Shown here: positions 55,012-64,000 of the stretch, piece after piece | Layout of the letters: each line of letters opens with the position of its first letter | Numbering within the stretch: the stretch's first letter is position 1 | NCBI GenBank assembly: GCA_026770025.1 | Contig: JAMXDE010000006.1 | Coordinates: 2,486,001-2,550,000, forward strand | Source: Craspedostauros australis | Taxonomy: Eukaryota; Bacillariophyta; Bacillariophyceae; Mastogloiales; Achnanthaceae | DNA length: 64,000 nucleotides | Direction of reading: 5' to 3' | The notes under the pieces: generated by a model | Database searches by the model: none | What the model saw: the letters and a program-made list of their open reading frames with translations, nothing else | What the model was told of the DNA's origin: nothing | Program-made: the position numbers and the translations under genes

Positions 55012-58000
55012 TCAGTCCAATGCTGATCTGGGCTGAATGATGCTCCCCTTGTGCCGATCGTAGATCTCCTTCTTAGTGTTCTTCGTGAACCCGTCGGAGA
55101 TGTTATCTTCCGACTTCACGAATCGAGCTCTCGCCTCCTTGTTAGCAATCAGCTCTCTGATGAAGTGGTTGCGTATATCGATGTGTCTCGTTCTCGCTGA
55201 TGTCGATGGATTGGTGGCGATGAAGATCGCCCCCACGTTGTCGACCATCACATCTGCAGGTTTCTCCATCTTCAACCCGATGTCCTCCATCAGTTGAGTT
55301 AAAAAGCGGATCTCCTTTCCAGCTTCTGACAGTGCGACATACTCGGCCTCGGTCGAGCTCAATGTCACGCTGCGTTGCGCCTTCGATCTCCAGATGATAG
55401 GCACTCCTTGCAGTAGGACCAGATGTCCTCCAACGCTGATGCAGTTGTCCTTGTCTCCTGCGAACTCGCTGTCGGTGTACACCACAATCTTCCATGCGTT
55501 GTTGTTCAACGGCTTGGGCTCCATCCTCAATCCGTACTCTCTCGTGTCCGATACGAACTTCATCACTCTCAACATCTCCTTGTATGCTGTGGCTGTTGGT
55601 CCATCCAACACCTTCGTGAGCTCTCGGACTGCATTCGCGATGTCTGGTCTCGAATGCTTCACCAGGTATAGCAACATGCCCACTCCACTGCGGTATCTGC
55701 TGTGTCGGTCCTTGTCGACCTTGGGTGCTTCGCTATTCCTCTGGATCCCTTGGCCTGGAGTGCCTGGGGTTCCGTATCGTTGAAGCTTCGTCACGTCGCT
55801 CTTGAATGTATCCGTGATGTTCTTAATGATGTGTGGCTGGTTCACCCAGCAGTTGGTTTCGCTCTTGTTGAATTCGATCCGGCAACTCAAGTAGTCTTCG
55901 AGTCCATCCTCGATCTTGATTCCGAATCGTTCGCGCTTGATGTCCTTCACCAGTCGCTTCAGTTCGAGGGTGCTTCCGATGCACAAGCAATCATCGACGT
56001 ACGTCCCGATGAGGACGAGGTTCCCTTCCCGATTCCGAATTAGCAGGCATGGGTCCACCTTGCTCTGCCGGAAGCCAAGCTTGATCAGGATGTCCACAAG
56101 CTTCTTATTCCACTGCCTCGCGCTCTGAACCAACCCGTAGATGGTCTTCTTCAGTAGCAGGCATTCGTCCGGTTCATGCTCCATTCCCTTGGGGCACTGC
56201 ATGTAGATCTCTTCCTCGAGGTCTCCGTGCAGGAAGGCGGTTTCGAAGTCGATGATGATGCTGTCTGTCTTTAACAACATCTTCATGGTCAGCATCACGC
56301 GGTACGTTGCGTCGTGGATCACTGGTGCATGATGAGCGGAGAAATCCACTCCAGCAATCTGCGAGTATCCACAGGCAACCAACCTGGCGCGAAAGACTCC
56401 ATTTCTCTTCTCCTTGAAGACCCATTTCGTCTTCACACATCGCCGATCCCTCGGCATCTGGTTCTTCTTGATCTTTTGCCAGACTCCTCGTCTCGTCATA
56501 TCGTAGAACTCCTTATTGATGGCCTCCCGCCACTTCCTTCGCCTCGCTGGATCTGCATGATCCCAGCATTCCTCGAAGGTGGTTGGGTCCAGCATCATAG
56601 CCGTGTACGCATGCTCGGACGTCTCATTCCAATCCCTTCTCTCGACTCGTTGGCTCGCTGCGATGAATTCATCCAGCCTCATTCTCCCTTCCGTGGTGTC
56701 GATCATTAGACTCGCCACATCTCGATTGAACATGGATATGTTCGAATGGAAGTCTCGTTCGCCCGTAGTTGCAGGGATCGCCTCAGCTGTCTCAGCTTGT
56801 TCATCGTCTCCACTGCTTGATTCTGAGTCGGATTCATATCCAGGTGGATTGTTGTACGGGACTAAACCCCGTAGCATCCTTGACATCTTTGCCACAGGTT
56901 TCGCTGGGGGTTGCTCGATCTCTCTGCCTTCGGCGGCTTGTCTTCGAGTCACTCGTGTGTCGTCCCTTCCGGATTCATCGTCGTCTTCATCGTCCGATGG
57001 TTCGTCCCCTTGGGCAGGTAGCAGTTCATCTTGCTTCGATGCATAGCCTGTGGTATCTTCGTAGCCTGTTCCGGGCTCTCTGCTTCGATCAGCTGATACG
57101 GCCTTCGCTTCTCTCGCGATACTCGTGTCATGCTCCCAAGTAACCTTCGTGTGACGGAGTGCTGCTCCGGCATCGAAGTCGTCGTCTCCCAGATCCACCC
57201 ATTGCGTTCTGTTGGCATTCTCAACACCCTTGAATTGCCCATACGACTGGTTCATCCATGTCACGTCTCTGGTGATTAGGATTCTCGTGGTTGCCAGATT
57301 CATCATGCGGTATACTCCATTCGCATGAGATTGTCCGTACCCGACGAACATGGCTGGCTTCGATCTGTCATCCAGTTTCGCTTTGATTGCGCGACTGCCG
57401 ATGTAGACCATTCCGATCTCCCCGAAGATACGCAATCCTTTCGCGTAGGTTGGGGTCTGTCCATTGAGTAGCAGACACGCAGGGTCTCTCGACTTAGTCT
57501 CGATGATGTTCTCGATCTGCGTTGCGTTCCTTGCTGCTTCCGCCCATAATTTGCCCCGCAGCTGTCTCGGTAGGTGCGCCTGGTTCAGCATTGATCTGAC
57601 CTTACCGTAGAGTACCGCGAATTTCCGTTCCACTCTTCCGTTCTGTTGAGGAGTTGACGCGGCGGTGTATTCGAAGGTTGGGGCGAAGCCTGCTCGTAGT
57701 AGTAGCGCCTCTGCGCTGTAATTCTCTCCGGCGTTGTCACATCTGACATTCTTCACTGTCACTTGTTGATTGCCTGATAGCCATTTCAACAATGATAGTA
57801 GTTTGGGACCGACCTCGCTCTTCTCCTTAACGAAGTAACTCCAGCAGTAGTCGCTGTAGTCATCGATGACCAGCAACCAATACTTTCCATGTCCGAAGCT
57901 CGTAGCTTGGACACTTGAAGTATCCATGAAGAGTCGTTCTCCGACCTTCTTCGCTCGTAGTTGGAGAGTTTTGGTCAGGCGTTTTTGCTTCGCCTTTCCG

Positions 58001-60642
58001 ATCGCGCAGTCCTCGCATGGGTTGAGGGTCCCAGTGATATTCCATCCATATTGTCTCGCTGTCCTGGAGATCGTGTAAGAGTCAACGTGGCCTAGCATTT
58101 TATGGATCTTATTCACATCCATGGGCTTCTTTGTATCAAACCCGACATTCGCCATCTCTTCACTCTTGGGGGCAGGTACCATGTTCACACCGAGCACGAA
58201 TCCGCTGTGAGTTGCCATGATCCGATCGAATCGGATGCGCTGCCCGTTCTTGTCCAGTGCGATGATCACGCCTTTGTTGCTGATATTGAATCCGTTGTGG
58301 AGCGCCTTGCCGATGCTCAACAGGTTGACCCAGAGCTTAGGCACGTAGCGCACTCCCTTCAGGATGATGATGGCGCTCTTGCCGTCCTTCTGCATTACTC
58401 GCATGCGTAGATCACCGACCTTGGTGGCGCGGAGGAATTTTCCGCTTCCCACCTTCACAGAGAAATTTGAGAGGCGCACATTAGTCATGCCCTCATCATT
58501 ATTAGTCAAGTGGCAGGATGCGCCGGTATCTCCCAACCATGTATTCGCTTCATGTTGGTCTGGTGCAACCAGCTCGCGGTTGCTCTCACTCGACTCGTGA
58601 TCCTCGATCACCATGGCCATCTCGTGTCCGAACCTTGCTCGGTCAAAGTGTTCCATGAGTTCGAACTTGTATTGCGGACTCCCCTCCATTGGTCTGACCT
58701 TTGGGAGTTCTGGGCACTCCATGCCGTCTCGCACTTCGGTATCGTCCCAGCCTCTCATCCATGAGACGCGTTGGGTACACAAGCGGCTCATCCTTAAAAT
58801 GAGGTGTTTGGGAAGTAGTGGCAGTCTGCGCTCTTCGAGCAGTTCGTTGATGACCACGATCTTGAGCGATATGTCGTATGCTCCGTGGAACCCAATTTGG
58901 GTGAGCATGTAGTAGAGCTCTCGGGTTCCCAAGCAGTAGGCTTTCTCCCGAATGGATTCCCTCCTGACGTCGTAGCACAGAAGTGCGTCATTGATTCGGA
59001 CTTGCTCAGCCTCCATGACGTTGGATAGTGAGATCCTCACGGCGTCCTCCACTGAGTCGAATCGGCTCAGGATCGCTCTACGGCGAATCCTTTCCGGTTC
59101 GGTGGTTGTCGGAACCTTTCTGAACGCCCAAGGGGCGCGGATCTTGAATACGTTGAACTCTGTGCAATCCGTGCACCATGAGTACATCGCTCCACGCGCG
59201 AGGCAGATTGGACACCATGCATCCGTCCTGCTGCGTTCGCACGCGCGGTCGATTTCGTCGCGCAGGACGTAGTCGATGGCGCTGCTCATGTGAGTGGCCG
59301 TTGCTTCCTCTTCTTGCGCAGGTGGCGCATTGTTGACGTCGACCCCTGGCATAGCGACTTCGGTGATCCCGATGCTCTCGTCTGATTCGAGCAGATCGTC
59401 GTTCATGAGGTCGCGGATGCCTTCAGTGATCGGCGATTCCGCTCTCTCGTTCGAAGGGAACGACTCCATGATTTCGAAGAGATCCTCTTCGAGTCCATCC
59501 TCGAGTTCGATCTCATCAAGATCGTCGATCTCAACGAAACCACCGTCTGCGATGACGAGTGCCATATCGTCCATCGCGTCGTCACCATCCATCGCCATGT
59601 TGGCGCTCTCAGCTTCCTTCATTGCTGCCTTCAGCTTGAAGCATTGGATGATCTTGTGCCCTGCCTTTCCGCAGTAGTTGCACTTGCCGTCGAATCCGCC
59701 TTTCTTGGATCCGCCCTTGGCATCGGCGTGGTTGCCCTTCTTCTTGGACCCACCGCCTCTGTTGTTGTTGCCTCCCTTGGCTGGCGCACGACAGTCCGCC
59801 TTCTTGTGCCCGTAGGCACCGCAGTTGCGACAGTTTCCCTTGAACTGTCCAGCTCCGAACAGAGCGAGCTCCTCGTTGCTGCTGTTGCCTGCGCGCTTAT
59901 AACCATGTTTGAGATGGTGGCGGTCGTAGGTGAGGCTCACAGCTTCGCGGATGTCGCCTACAGTCATCTCTCGTTCCTTTCCATGGAACTTGAGTTCGAG
60001 CAGTTTCACGTCCATCTCGTACTCGCGGCAGAGTGCGTTGAGCACGAGCATGTTGAACTGCTCCGTATCGATGATCACCTCTTGGTCGATCAATCGGTTG
60101 CGAAGGACCTCCATGTCCGTCAAGAAGAGATCCGGATTCTCTCCCTTTTTCAATCGCATCGCATTGAGCTCCGCCAGCAACTTTGCCTTCATAGGCGCAG
60201 TGCGCTGCTCGTAGACGCGTCCGAGGGCCACCCAAGCTGCATGAGGATCTCCTCCTCCATTCAGCATGCCCTCGCATCCCCACACCGCCTCGAAGGCGAT
60301 CTTGCCTTCCTTCGAATCATGGTTTATGGCCATGGTCAGTTCCTCGAAGGCGAAGCTTGCCATTGCTGCCTTGTACTCCGCTAGATCCGCAGCGCTTGGT
60401 TTGGTACCAGACTTGGTACTCGCCTTGAGTTTGGCGCCTGGATCAGACTTGATCGTTGCGAGCAGGGACTCGGCTGCGGCGGAGGGAGCAGTCACCTTCA
60501 CATCGGAGTAGGGCTTCAAGAGCATGTCGCGATAACCACGACGTTTAGCGCGACAGAGGAACTTGGCGTGCCAGAACTTCCAGTTCTCCTTCTTACCGTC
60601 GAAGTAGACGATACGGTCGGACTTGGTCTCGTAGGTACTCAT
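55012..60642 (-). CDS. Copia Gag-Pol polyprotein
   Basis: One uninterrupted frame; the first in-frame ATG is 60642 (MSTYETKSDRIVYFDGKKEN), giving 1876 residues. Order (approximate residues): Gag 1-260; two zinc knuckles near 272 (CRNCGAYGHKKADC) and 318 (CNYCGKAGHKIIQC); an acidic and Cys-containing spacer; aspartic protease near 702 (DTGASCHLT); integrase with H-H-C-C near 845-885 (HKMLGHVD then CEDC) and a catalytic core starting LFMDTSS; reverse transcriptase from about 1400 (WVFKEKRNGVFRARLVACGY) with the Y-V-D-D box near 1550; RNase H from about 1725 (TDSEFAGD, STEAEYVAL). All catalytic motifs are intact and no frameshift separates Gag from Pol. It makes the particle and enzymes for retrotransposition. 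Confidence 0.95.
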   Translation of the reverse strand: MSTYETKSDRIVYFDGKKENWKFWHAKFLCRAKRRGYRDMLLKPYSDVKVTAPSAAAESLLATIKSDPGAKLKASTKSGTKPSAADLAEYKAAMASFAFEELTMAINHDSKEGKIAFEAVWGCEGMLNGGGDPHAAWVALGRVYEQRTAPMKAKLLAELNAMRLKKGENPDLFLTDMEVLRNRLIDQEVIIDTEQFNMLVLNALCREYEMDVKLLELKFHGKEREMTVGDIREAVSLTYDRHHLKHGYKRAGNSSNEELALFGAGQFKGNCRNCGAYGHKKADCRAPAKGGNNNRGGGSKKKGNHADAKGGSKKGGFDGKCNYCGKAGHKIIQCFKLKAAMKEAESANMAMDGDDAMDDMALVIADGGFVEIDDLDEIELEDGLEEDLFEIMESFPSNERAESPITEGIRDLMNDDLLESDESIGITEVAMPGVDVNNAPPAQEEEATATHMSSAIDYVLRDEIDRACERSRTDAWCPICLARGAMYSWCTDCTEFNVFKIRAPWAFRKVPTTTEPERIRRRAILSRFDSVEDAVRISLSNVMEAEQVRINDALLCYDVRRESIREKAYCLGTRELYYMLTQIGFHGAYDISLKIVVINELLEERRLPLLPKHLILRMSRLCTQRVSWMRGWDDTEVRDGMECPELPKVRPMEGSPQYKFELMEHFDRARFGHEMAMVIEDHESSESNRELVAPDQHEANTWLGDTGASCHLTNNDEGMTNVRLSNFSVKVGSGKFLRATKVGDLRMRVMQKDGKSAIIILKGVRYVPKLWVNLLSIGKALHNGFNISNKGVIIALDKNGQRIRFDRIMATHSGFVLGVNMVPAPKSEEMANVGFDTKKPMDVNKIHKMLGHVDSYTISRTARQYGWNITGTLNPCEDCAIGKAKQKRLTKTLQLRAKKVGERLFMDTSSVQATSFGHGKYWLLVIDDYSDYCWSYFVKEKSEVGPKLLSLLKWLSGNQQVTVKNVRCDNAGENYSAEALLLRAGFAPTFEYTAASTPQQNGRVERKFAVLYGKVRSMLNQAHLPRQLRGKLWAEAARNATQIENIIETKSRDPACLLLNGQTPTYAKGLRIFGEIGMVYIGSRAIKAKLDDRSKPAMFVGYGQSHANGVYRMMNLATTRILITRDVTWMNQSYGQFKGVENANRTQWVDLGDDDFDAGAALRHTKVTWEHDTSIAREAKAVSADRSREPGTGYEDTTGYASKQDELLPAQGDEPSDDEDDDESGRDDTRVTRRQAAEGREIEQPPAKPVAKMSRMLRGLVPYNNPPGYESDSESSSGDDEQAETAEAIPATTGERDFHSNISMFNRDVASLMIDTTEGRMRLDEFIAASQRVERRDWNETSEHAYTAMMLDPTTFEECWDHADPARRRKWREAINKEFYDMTRRGVWQKIKKNQMPRDRRCVKTKWVFKEKRNGVFRARLVACGYSQIAGVDFSAHHAPVIHDATYRVMLTMKMLLKTDSIIIDFETAFLHGDLEEEIYMQCPKGMEHEPDECLLLKKTIYGLVQSARQWNKKLVDILIKLGFRQSKVDPCLLIRNREGNLVLIGTYVDDCLCIGSTLELKRLVKDIKRERFGIKIEDGLEDYLSCRIEFNKSETNCWVNQPHIIKNITDTFKSDVTKLQRYGTPGTPGQGIQRNSEAPKVDKDRHSRYRSGVGMLLYLVKHSRPDIANAVRELTKVLDGPTATAYKEMLRVMKFVSDTREYGLRMEPKPLNNNAWKIVVYTDSEFAGDKDNCISVGGHLVLLQGVPIIWRSKAQRSVTLSSTEAEYVALSEAGKEIRFLTQLMEDIGLKMEKPADVMVDNVGAIFIATNPSTSARTRHIDIRNHFIRELIANKEARARFVKSEDNISDGFTKNTKKEIYDRHKGSIIQPRSALD

Positions 60643-60707
60643 GATGATGATGATGAAGGTGGATGATGGCTTGTTGGTGCGGGGTGAAACGTAGGATTTC
60701 AATCGTA

Positions 60708-60721
60708 ACGTTTCGAAACGT
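60708..60721. other. 14-bp palindrome at the 5' LTR / leader junction
   Basis: ACGTTTCGAAACGT overlaps the last base of the 5' LTR, at the place where a primer-binding site is expected. On the element strand the sequence after the LTR is CGTTTCGAAACGTTACGATT, unlike the usual tRNA-iMet complement. Confidence 0.6.
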
Positions 60722-61548
60722 GTTGGAAATCCGGGGTGGTGTGATAGTAGAAAGCTAATCGTTTGTTAGAATCTACTTCTCTGAACTGTGAGCTCTTCAT
60801 TGCTCTCAATTGCAAAGTCCAATCTCCTCCTGAGATTGCCATGGGTCCCTCTGTTGGTCTAGCAGGCATTCATCTTGCATTCATCGCAAATTCATCATGG
60901 ACATGCATGCACCACCGAGTACCCAATGTTCGTGCACATTAGCACGTTGTCCTCCGCTGATAGTTTCGATGCCTTAGACATCACCGAGTCGTAGGCATGA
61001 CACTGATCGGCTCATTCGGTTGGATCACGGTCTCCCATGCGTTGCGGGAACGCCTTGGTTGGGAGCTCGTCCACCTCCTTGATCATCAGACATCTCCGAT
61101 CATCTCCGATCGATTCTGGTCGACTCCGATCGTTTCTGATTGTTTCTTCGCCGATCACTTCACCGGCTTCCTGGAAGTTCCTCATACCAGGTTCGTTCAC
61201 AAGCCATCTCACACTTCGTGATGTTGGCCTTCCTCCAGTCCTCGTTTCTCATTGGTTGCGACATGGGGGCCGTAGTCGCTCGTGTCGTGATGTTGGTCAC
61301 GGTTCCAACATCCCCGCCCCCTGCGACATACACGTGTGATTCGCATTCCTGCATTGGAGTCATGAACGTCAGGCATGGTTCGCATTCGGCACGTGACGTT
61401 CTTCACCGCGAGTTACGTGCAGCTCACATTTTTCTGTGTCACAATGATCAAACGTGGGAGTTGCGGTAATGTAGAATATCCCGACGTTCGGCTCCTTACT
61501 CTTGGGAGGTGCGGCAATATGGTGTTTCAGAACACCCAATTCCTGACA
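60721..61548 (-). repeat. 5' LTR of the copia element
   Basis: 828 bp, identical by eye to the LTR at 54146-54973. Confidence 0.93.
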
Positions 61549-61554
61549 AACCAC
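61549..61554. repeat. Target-site duplication, right (AACCAC)
   Basis: Matches 54140-54145. Confidence 0.8.
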
Positions 61555-61649
61555 ATTAGCAAACAACTTCCTCACCAACAACTACGAATTGATCACTCTG
61601 CGTTTTCAGTGCAGTATCCTACCCATATTCGATTTCGGTCTATCAATGG

Positions 61650-61914
61650 TCTTTCCCACACCAGAAGGCCCCATAATGGCCAAGCCTTGGCTGTGTTTGA
61701 CTTTGCCACTGGCATACTTGAGGATGTGCTTCTTCTTGTTGCCAGTCCCGATGACGAAGTCGATATCGTGGAACTTGAACACAGACGATCCCTTGAGATT
61801 GGATGAGGTCTTCGATGCTTTGGTGTCAACCACCCTCTTGCTTCCATCAGAGGAGGCCATGGGAACCTCAACGTTGGCGACTGTCTCTTCATAACTTTCG
61901 TTGCTGGGTGTCAT
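61650..61914 (-). pseudogene. ABCG-type transporter, first exon (disrupted)
   Basis: From ATG 61914: MTPSNESYEETVANVEVPMA, a Ser/Lys linker, then VFKFHDIDFVIGTGNKKKHI and LKYASGKVKHSQGLAIMGPS with Walker A GPSGVGKT. Immediately after K-T the homology stops at the outer insertion and resumes about 8.1 kb away at 53558. The spacing between the start and Walker A is as in ABCG half-transporters. Together with 51578-53558 this makes one interrupted gene; the intact transporter would export lipids or small molecules at a membrane. Confidence 0.7.
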
Positions 61915-62375
61915 GTTTGTCGGTTGGTAATACGAGCAGTCTGCCTATCGAGAATTGATGTGCACTGTTGTGAATTGTTGTGAATTGTTGTGAATTGATG
62001 GTTGGTTCGGTTGGTTGGCTTGCTTGAGCTTTGGATTGCATTGTTATGAGCTGGTTCGAATGTGGAGCGTTGGCTTCGAACGCCTGGTGCAAAGTCGTTG
62101 AAGGTTGCAACGTGCCAATGGTGAAACATCCTTGAATCATCCCAGACCAGAGAAAGTACCAATACTCGCAATGCGTGCTGTGGCATAGCGATTGGATGGC
62201 GAGGAGATGGAGAAGACGCTGATGAGATGGGGAAGAAAAGTGGAGATGCCTTCTTTCATCCGAGAAACATGAAGACGGTTGATCTCACGATCATTCTTGA
62301 ACAACCAAGAAGTTCGTTCAGCATGGCAGAACATCACTCTGATTCCGATGCCTGCTTGGTGTAGAAGAGGATAGT
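61915..62375. other. 5' flank of the ABCG gene
   Basis: Between the transporter start and the solo LTR. Has three tandem copies of GAATTGTTGT-type units at about 61968-61995 and a GGTTGGTTCGGTTGGTTGG run at about 62000-62018. No gene recognised. Confidence 0.4.
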
Positions 62376-63309
62376 AGAGTATGTTGGAAATCCGGGGTAC
62401 CCCAGTCTCTAGTAGTAGTCTCTGGTTACCTATTCCTGTTATTGCATTGTTGGAACTGTGAGTACAACATCTTCATCACTTTCAATTCCGTTTGCCAAAG
62501 CATACATAATCCATAGTAGCACACAGTCTTGCCCTTGCTCATGCAGTGCTGTCCTCCTGCTTCATCATGTCATGCAGCATGTACTCCATGTACATCTCAT
62601 CTTGCAGTATTGGTTCATCTCATCATGCATTTCATCATGCATCTCAGATATTCCATCTCCTGCCCTCTACCGATAGTTTCGTTAGCATAGACATCACCGA
62701 GTCGTAGGCATCATACAGCTCGGTCCATTCGATCGGATCAGGGTCTCCCATTCGTCACAGGAGCACCCTGGATGGGAGCTCATTCAGCTCCTCATCATCA
62801 CACATCTCCGATCATCTCCAATCTTCTCCGATCGTTTCTCCCATTACTTCGCCGATCACTTCACCGGCTTCCTGGAAGTTCGTCATCACTGGTTCGTTCA
62901 CAGGCCATCTCACACTTCGTGACATTGGCCTTCCTCCAGTACTCTTTTTCATTGGTTGCGACATGGGGGCCGTAGTCGCTCGTGTCGTGATGTTGGTCAC
63001 GATTCCAACATCCCCGCCCCCTGCGACATGCACGCGTGATTGGCATTCCTGCATTGAGGTCACGGACACCATAGTCCGGTTCGCATTCGGCACGTGGCGT
63101 TCTTCACCACAAGACGCGTGTAGCTCACATTTTCTGTCACAAAGATCCACAGGTGGGAGTTGCGGTAATGTAGCATTTCATGACATTCGACTCCTGACTC
63201 CTGACTTATTGGGAGGTGCGGTAATGCAGCATTCCACGATGCTCAACTCCACACTCTTGGGAGGTGCGGCAATTTGGTGTTTCACAACACCCGATTCCTG
63301 ACAAGAGTA
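62376..63309 (-). mobile_element. Solo LTR of the same copia family, with target duplication
   Basis: 62382-63303 (922 bp) starts TGTTGGAAATCCGGGGT and ends CCTGACA like the LTRs of the complete element. It shares long diverged blocks with them (for example GACATCACCGAGTCGTAGGC and GCGACATGGGGGCCGTAGTC). AGAGTA flanks both sides (62376-62381 and 63304-63309). No internal region is left, so it arose by LTR-LTR recombination. It has three copies of the roughly 48-bp U3 unit (63155, 63211, 63259) instead of two, and is clearly older than the complete element. Confidence 0.88.
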
Positions 63310-64000
63310 CGATTTATGTGCGTATGGTGGTATGTCACACAAGCAAAACGCAAGAGAAGCGCAATCATCCAGGTTGTGGCAATGATGATGGAAGGACTGT
63401 CACTGCCACCACTGCCAAGAACTTAGCATCCAGATGTCGCTACTGTTGTCTTGTTTCCCTCCGACATGTTCGTGGAGGCAAACGGGATTGGAACACGAAG
63501 CGACGTCACACATTATGCCAATTAATCTTCCAATATACCTTTCCGATATCGCCAACGATACTTCCAAAACTATACGTGGTCGTTTGATATTTGCATACGG
63601 ACAACATTCGCATGTTCGTTTACGAACTCATGTCTGTCCGCTTGAGTCAATGCCCGTTAAATACTGTCTGTATATCACTTGGAATGAACATGTCTGTGTG
63701 AAGAGGCATGTTTGTTCAGTTGCATGTGGCTGTTTGCCAGTGGGTTGAGTGTGATACAGTCGTGGATAATAGGTCTTGTGTGAGGAACATCTCGTCGGAT
63801 GGTGTGGGTGTGCGGCCGCTGTGGTATCTTGTGATTCGAACTGGGACGCTTCTCTTGTTGTTGGTTGGGGGCGCATCCGGTTGAGCGTCGTCAACTTCGG
63901 TATCAGAGGACCGCCATCACGAATCATTCCAAGATGTTGGGATGCTGAGAGAGCACCGCCAGGAGGCACAGTTCCTGCGTGGAAAGCATGAAACATCTAC
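63310..64000. other. No gene recognised
   Basis: Short frames only, including a 122-codon minus frame (63628-63996) with no recognisable features. The window ends here, so a gene could begin beyond it. Confidence 0.35.

Larger units (their letters stand above)
54146..61548 (-). mobile_element. Complete Ty1/copia LTR retrotransposon
   Basis: A 7403-bp element on the minus strand. Two 828-bp LTRs are identical everywhere I compared them, each bounded by TG...CA in element orientation (TGTCAGG...CCAACA). Order is LTR, leader, one Gag-Pol frame, short spacer, polypurine tract, LTR. Integrase precedes reverse transcriptase, which defines copia. Flanked by AACCAC on both sides. Intact frame and identical LTRs mean a very recent insertion that may still be active. 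It lies nested in an older insert that splits an ABCG gene. Confidence 0.95.
53559..61649. mobile_element. Outer insertion in the ABCG Walker-A exon, holding the copia element
   Basis: CAATGG occurs at both edges (53559-53564 and 61644-61649). Removing one copy and everything between restores the reading G-V-G-K-T-I-A-L-L-H-L-L on the minus strand, with no lost or gained base. This is the expected footprint of an insertion with a 6-bp target duplication. Without the nested copia element and one target copy the insert is about 680 bp. It has no terminal inverted repeats that I can see, holds one 145-codon minus frame (53708-54145) of unknown nature and a CRE-like palindrome. Its class is unknown. 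Confidence 0.55.

Overview
This is a eukaryotic nuclear window, most likely from a diatom. The genes carry short GT-AG introns (80 to about 470 bp). Several products are of kinds typical of diatoms: a long PPR protein with N-A-W-A-K-S-G repeats, stalks built from P-S/T-x-x-P-S repeats, secreted SET-like and ShK prolyl-hydroxylase proteins, and Ser/Asn/Gln-rich disordered proteins with an R-P-R-G-C-R-G-G box. A Ty1/copia retrotransposon is also present. The genus cannot be told from the sequence alone.

Layout, left to right. 1-14 kb: a secreted SET-like protein (1171-2106, -), small low-complexity proteins (4504-5121, + and 7072-8025, -), a tRNA-Sec-like gene lacking its anticodon (10124-10208, -), ribosomal protein eL8 with an ATG-only first coding exon (10474-11468, -), and a secreted Cys-containing protein (12144-13049, +). 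14-24 kb: a kexin/subtilisin-like protease with stalk and tail anchor (14753-17852, +), a membrane-anchored PhoX/DUF839-like protein (18484-20403, -) and a WDR5 orthologue (22283-23437, +). 24-43 kb: a six-exon ankyrin-like/ion-transport channel (24160-29458, +), a NudC/CS-domain protein (-), a disordered protein (+), TFIIF alpha (-), a three-exon ShK prolyl 4-hydroxylase (+), a second CS-domain protein (-) and a type II membrane glycosyltransferase-like protein (+). 43-51 kb: a nine-exon PPR gene with a 21-nt microexon (43487-49646, +), a CSN8-like PCI protein (-) and a small membrane-protein gene that needs a frame change.

51.5-63.3 kb is the most dynamic part. An ABCG-type transporter gene on the minus strand is cut in two. 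Its first exon (61650-61914) stops inside Walker A, and the frame resumes at 53558. The two halves join in frame once an 8.1 kb insertion flanked by a 6-bp duplication (CAATGG) is removed. Inside that insertion sits a complete copia element (54146-61548) with two LTRs identical by eye, a single Gag-Pol frame and its own 6-bp duplication (AACCAC). A diverged solo LTR of the same family with a 6-bp duplication (AGAGTA) lies just upstream of the transporter. The transporter also has lesions in its nucleotide-binding domain, so it is read as a pseudogene.

The genes do not form a pathway. Informational and chromatin genes (eL8, WDR5, TFIIF alpha, CSN8, PPR) are mixed with secretory and surface proteins (protease, PhoX-like, P4H, SET-like, glycosyltransferase-like). 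Exon joins were worked out by hand from splice sites and codon phase. No similarity search was run.
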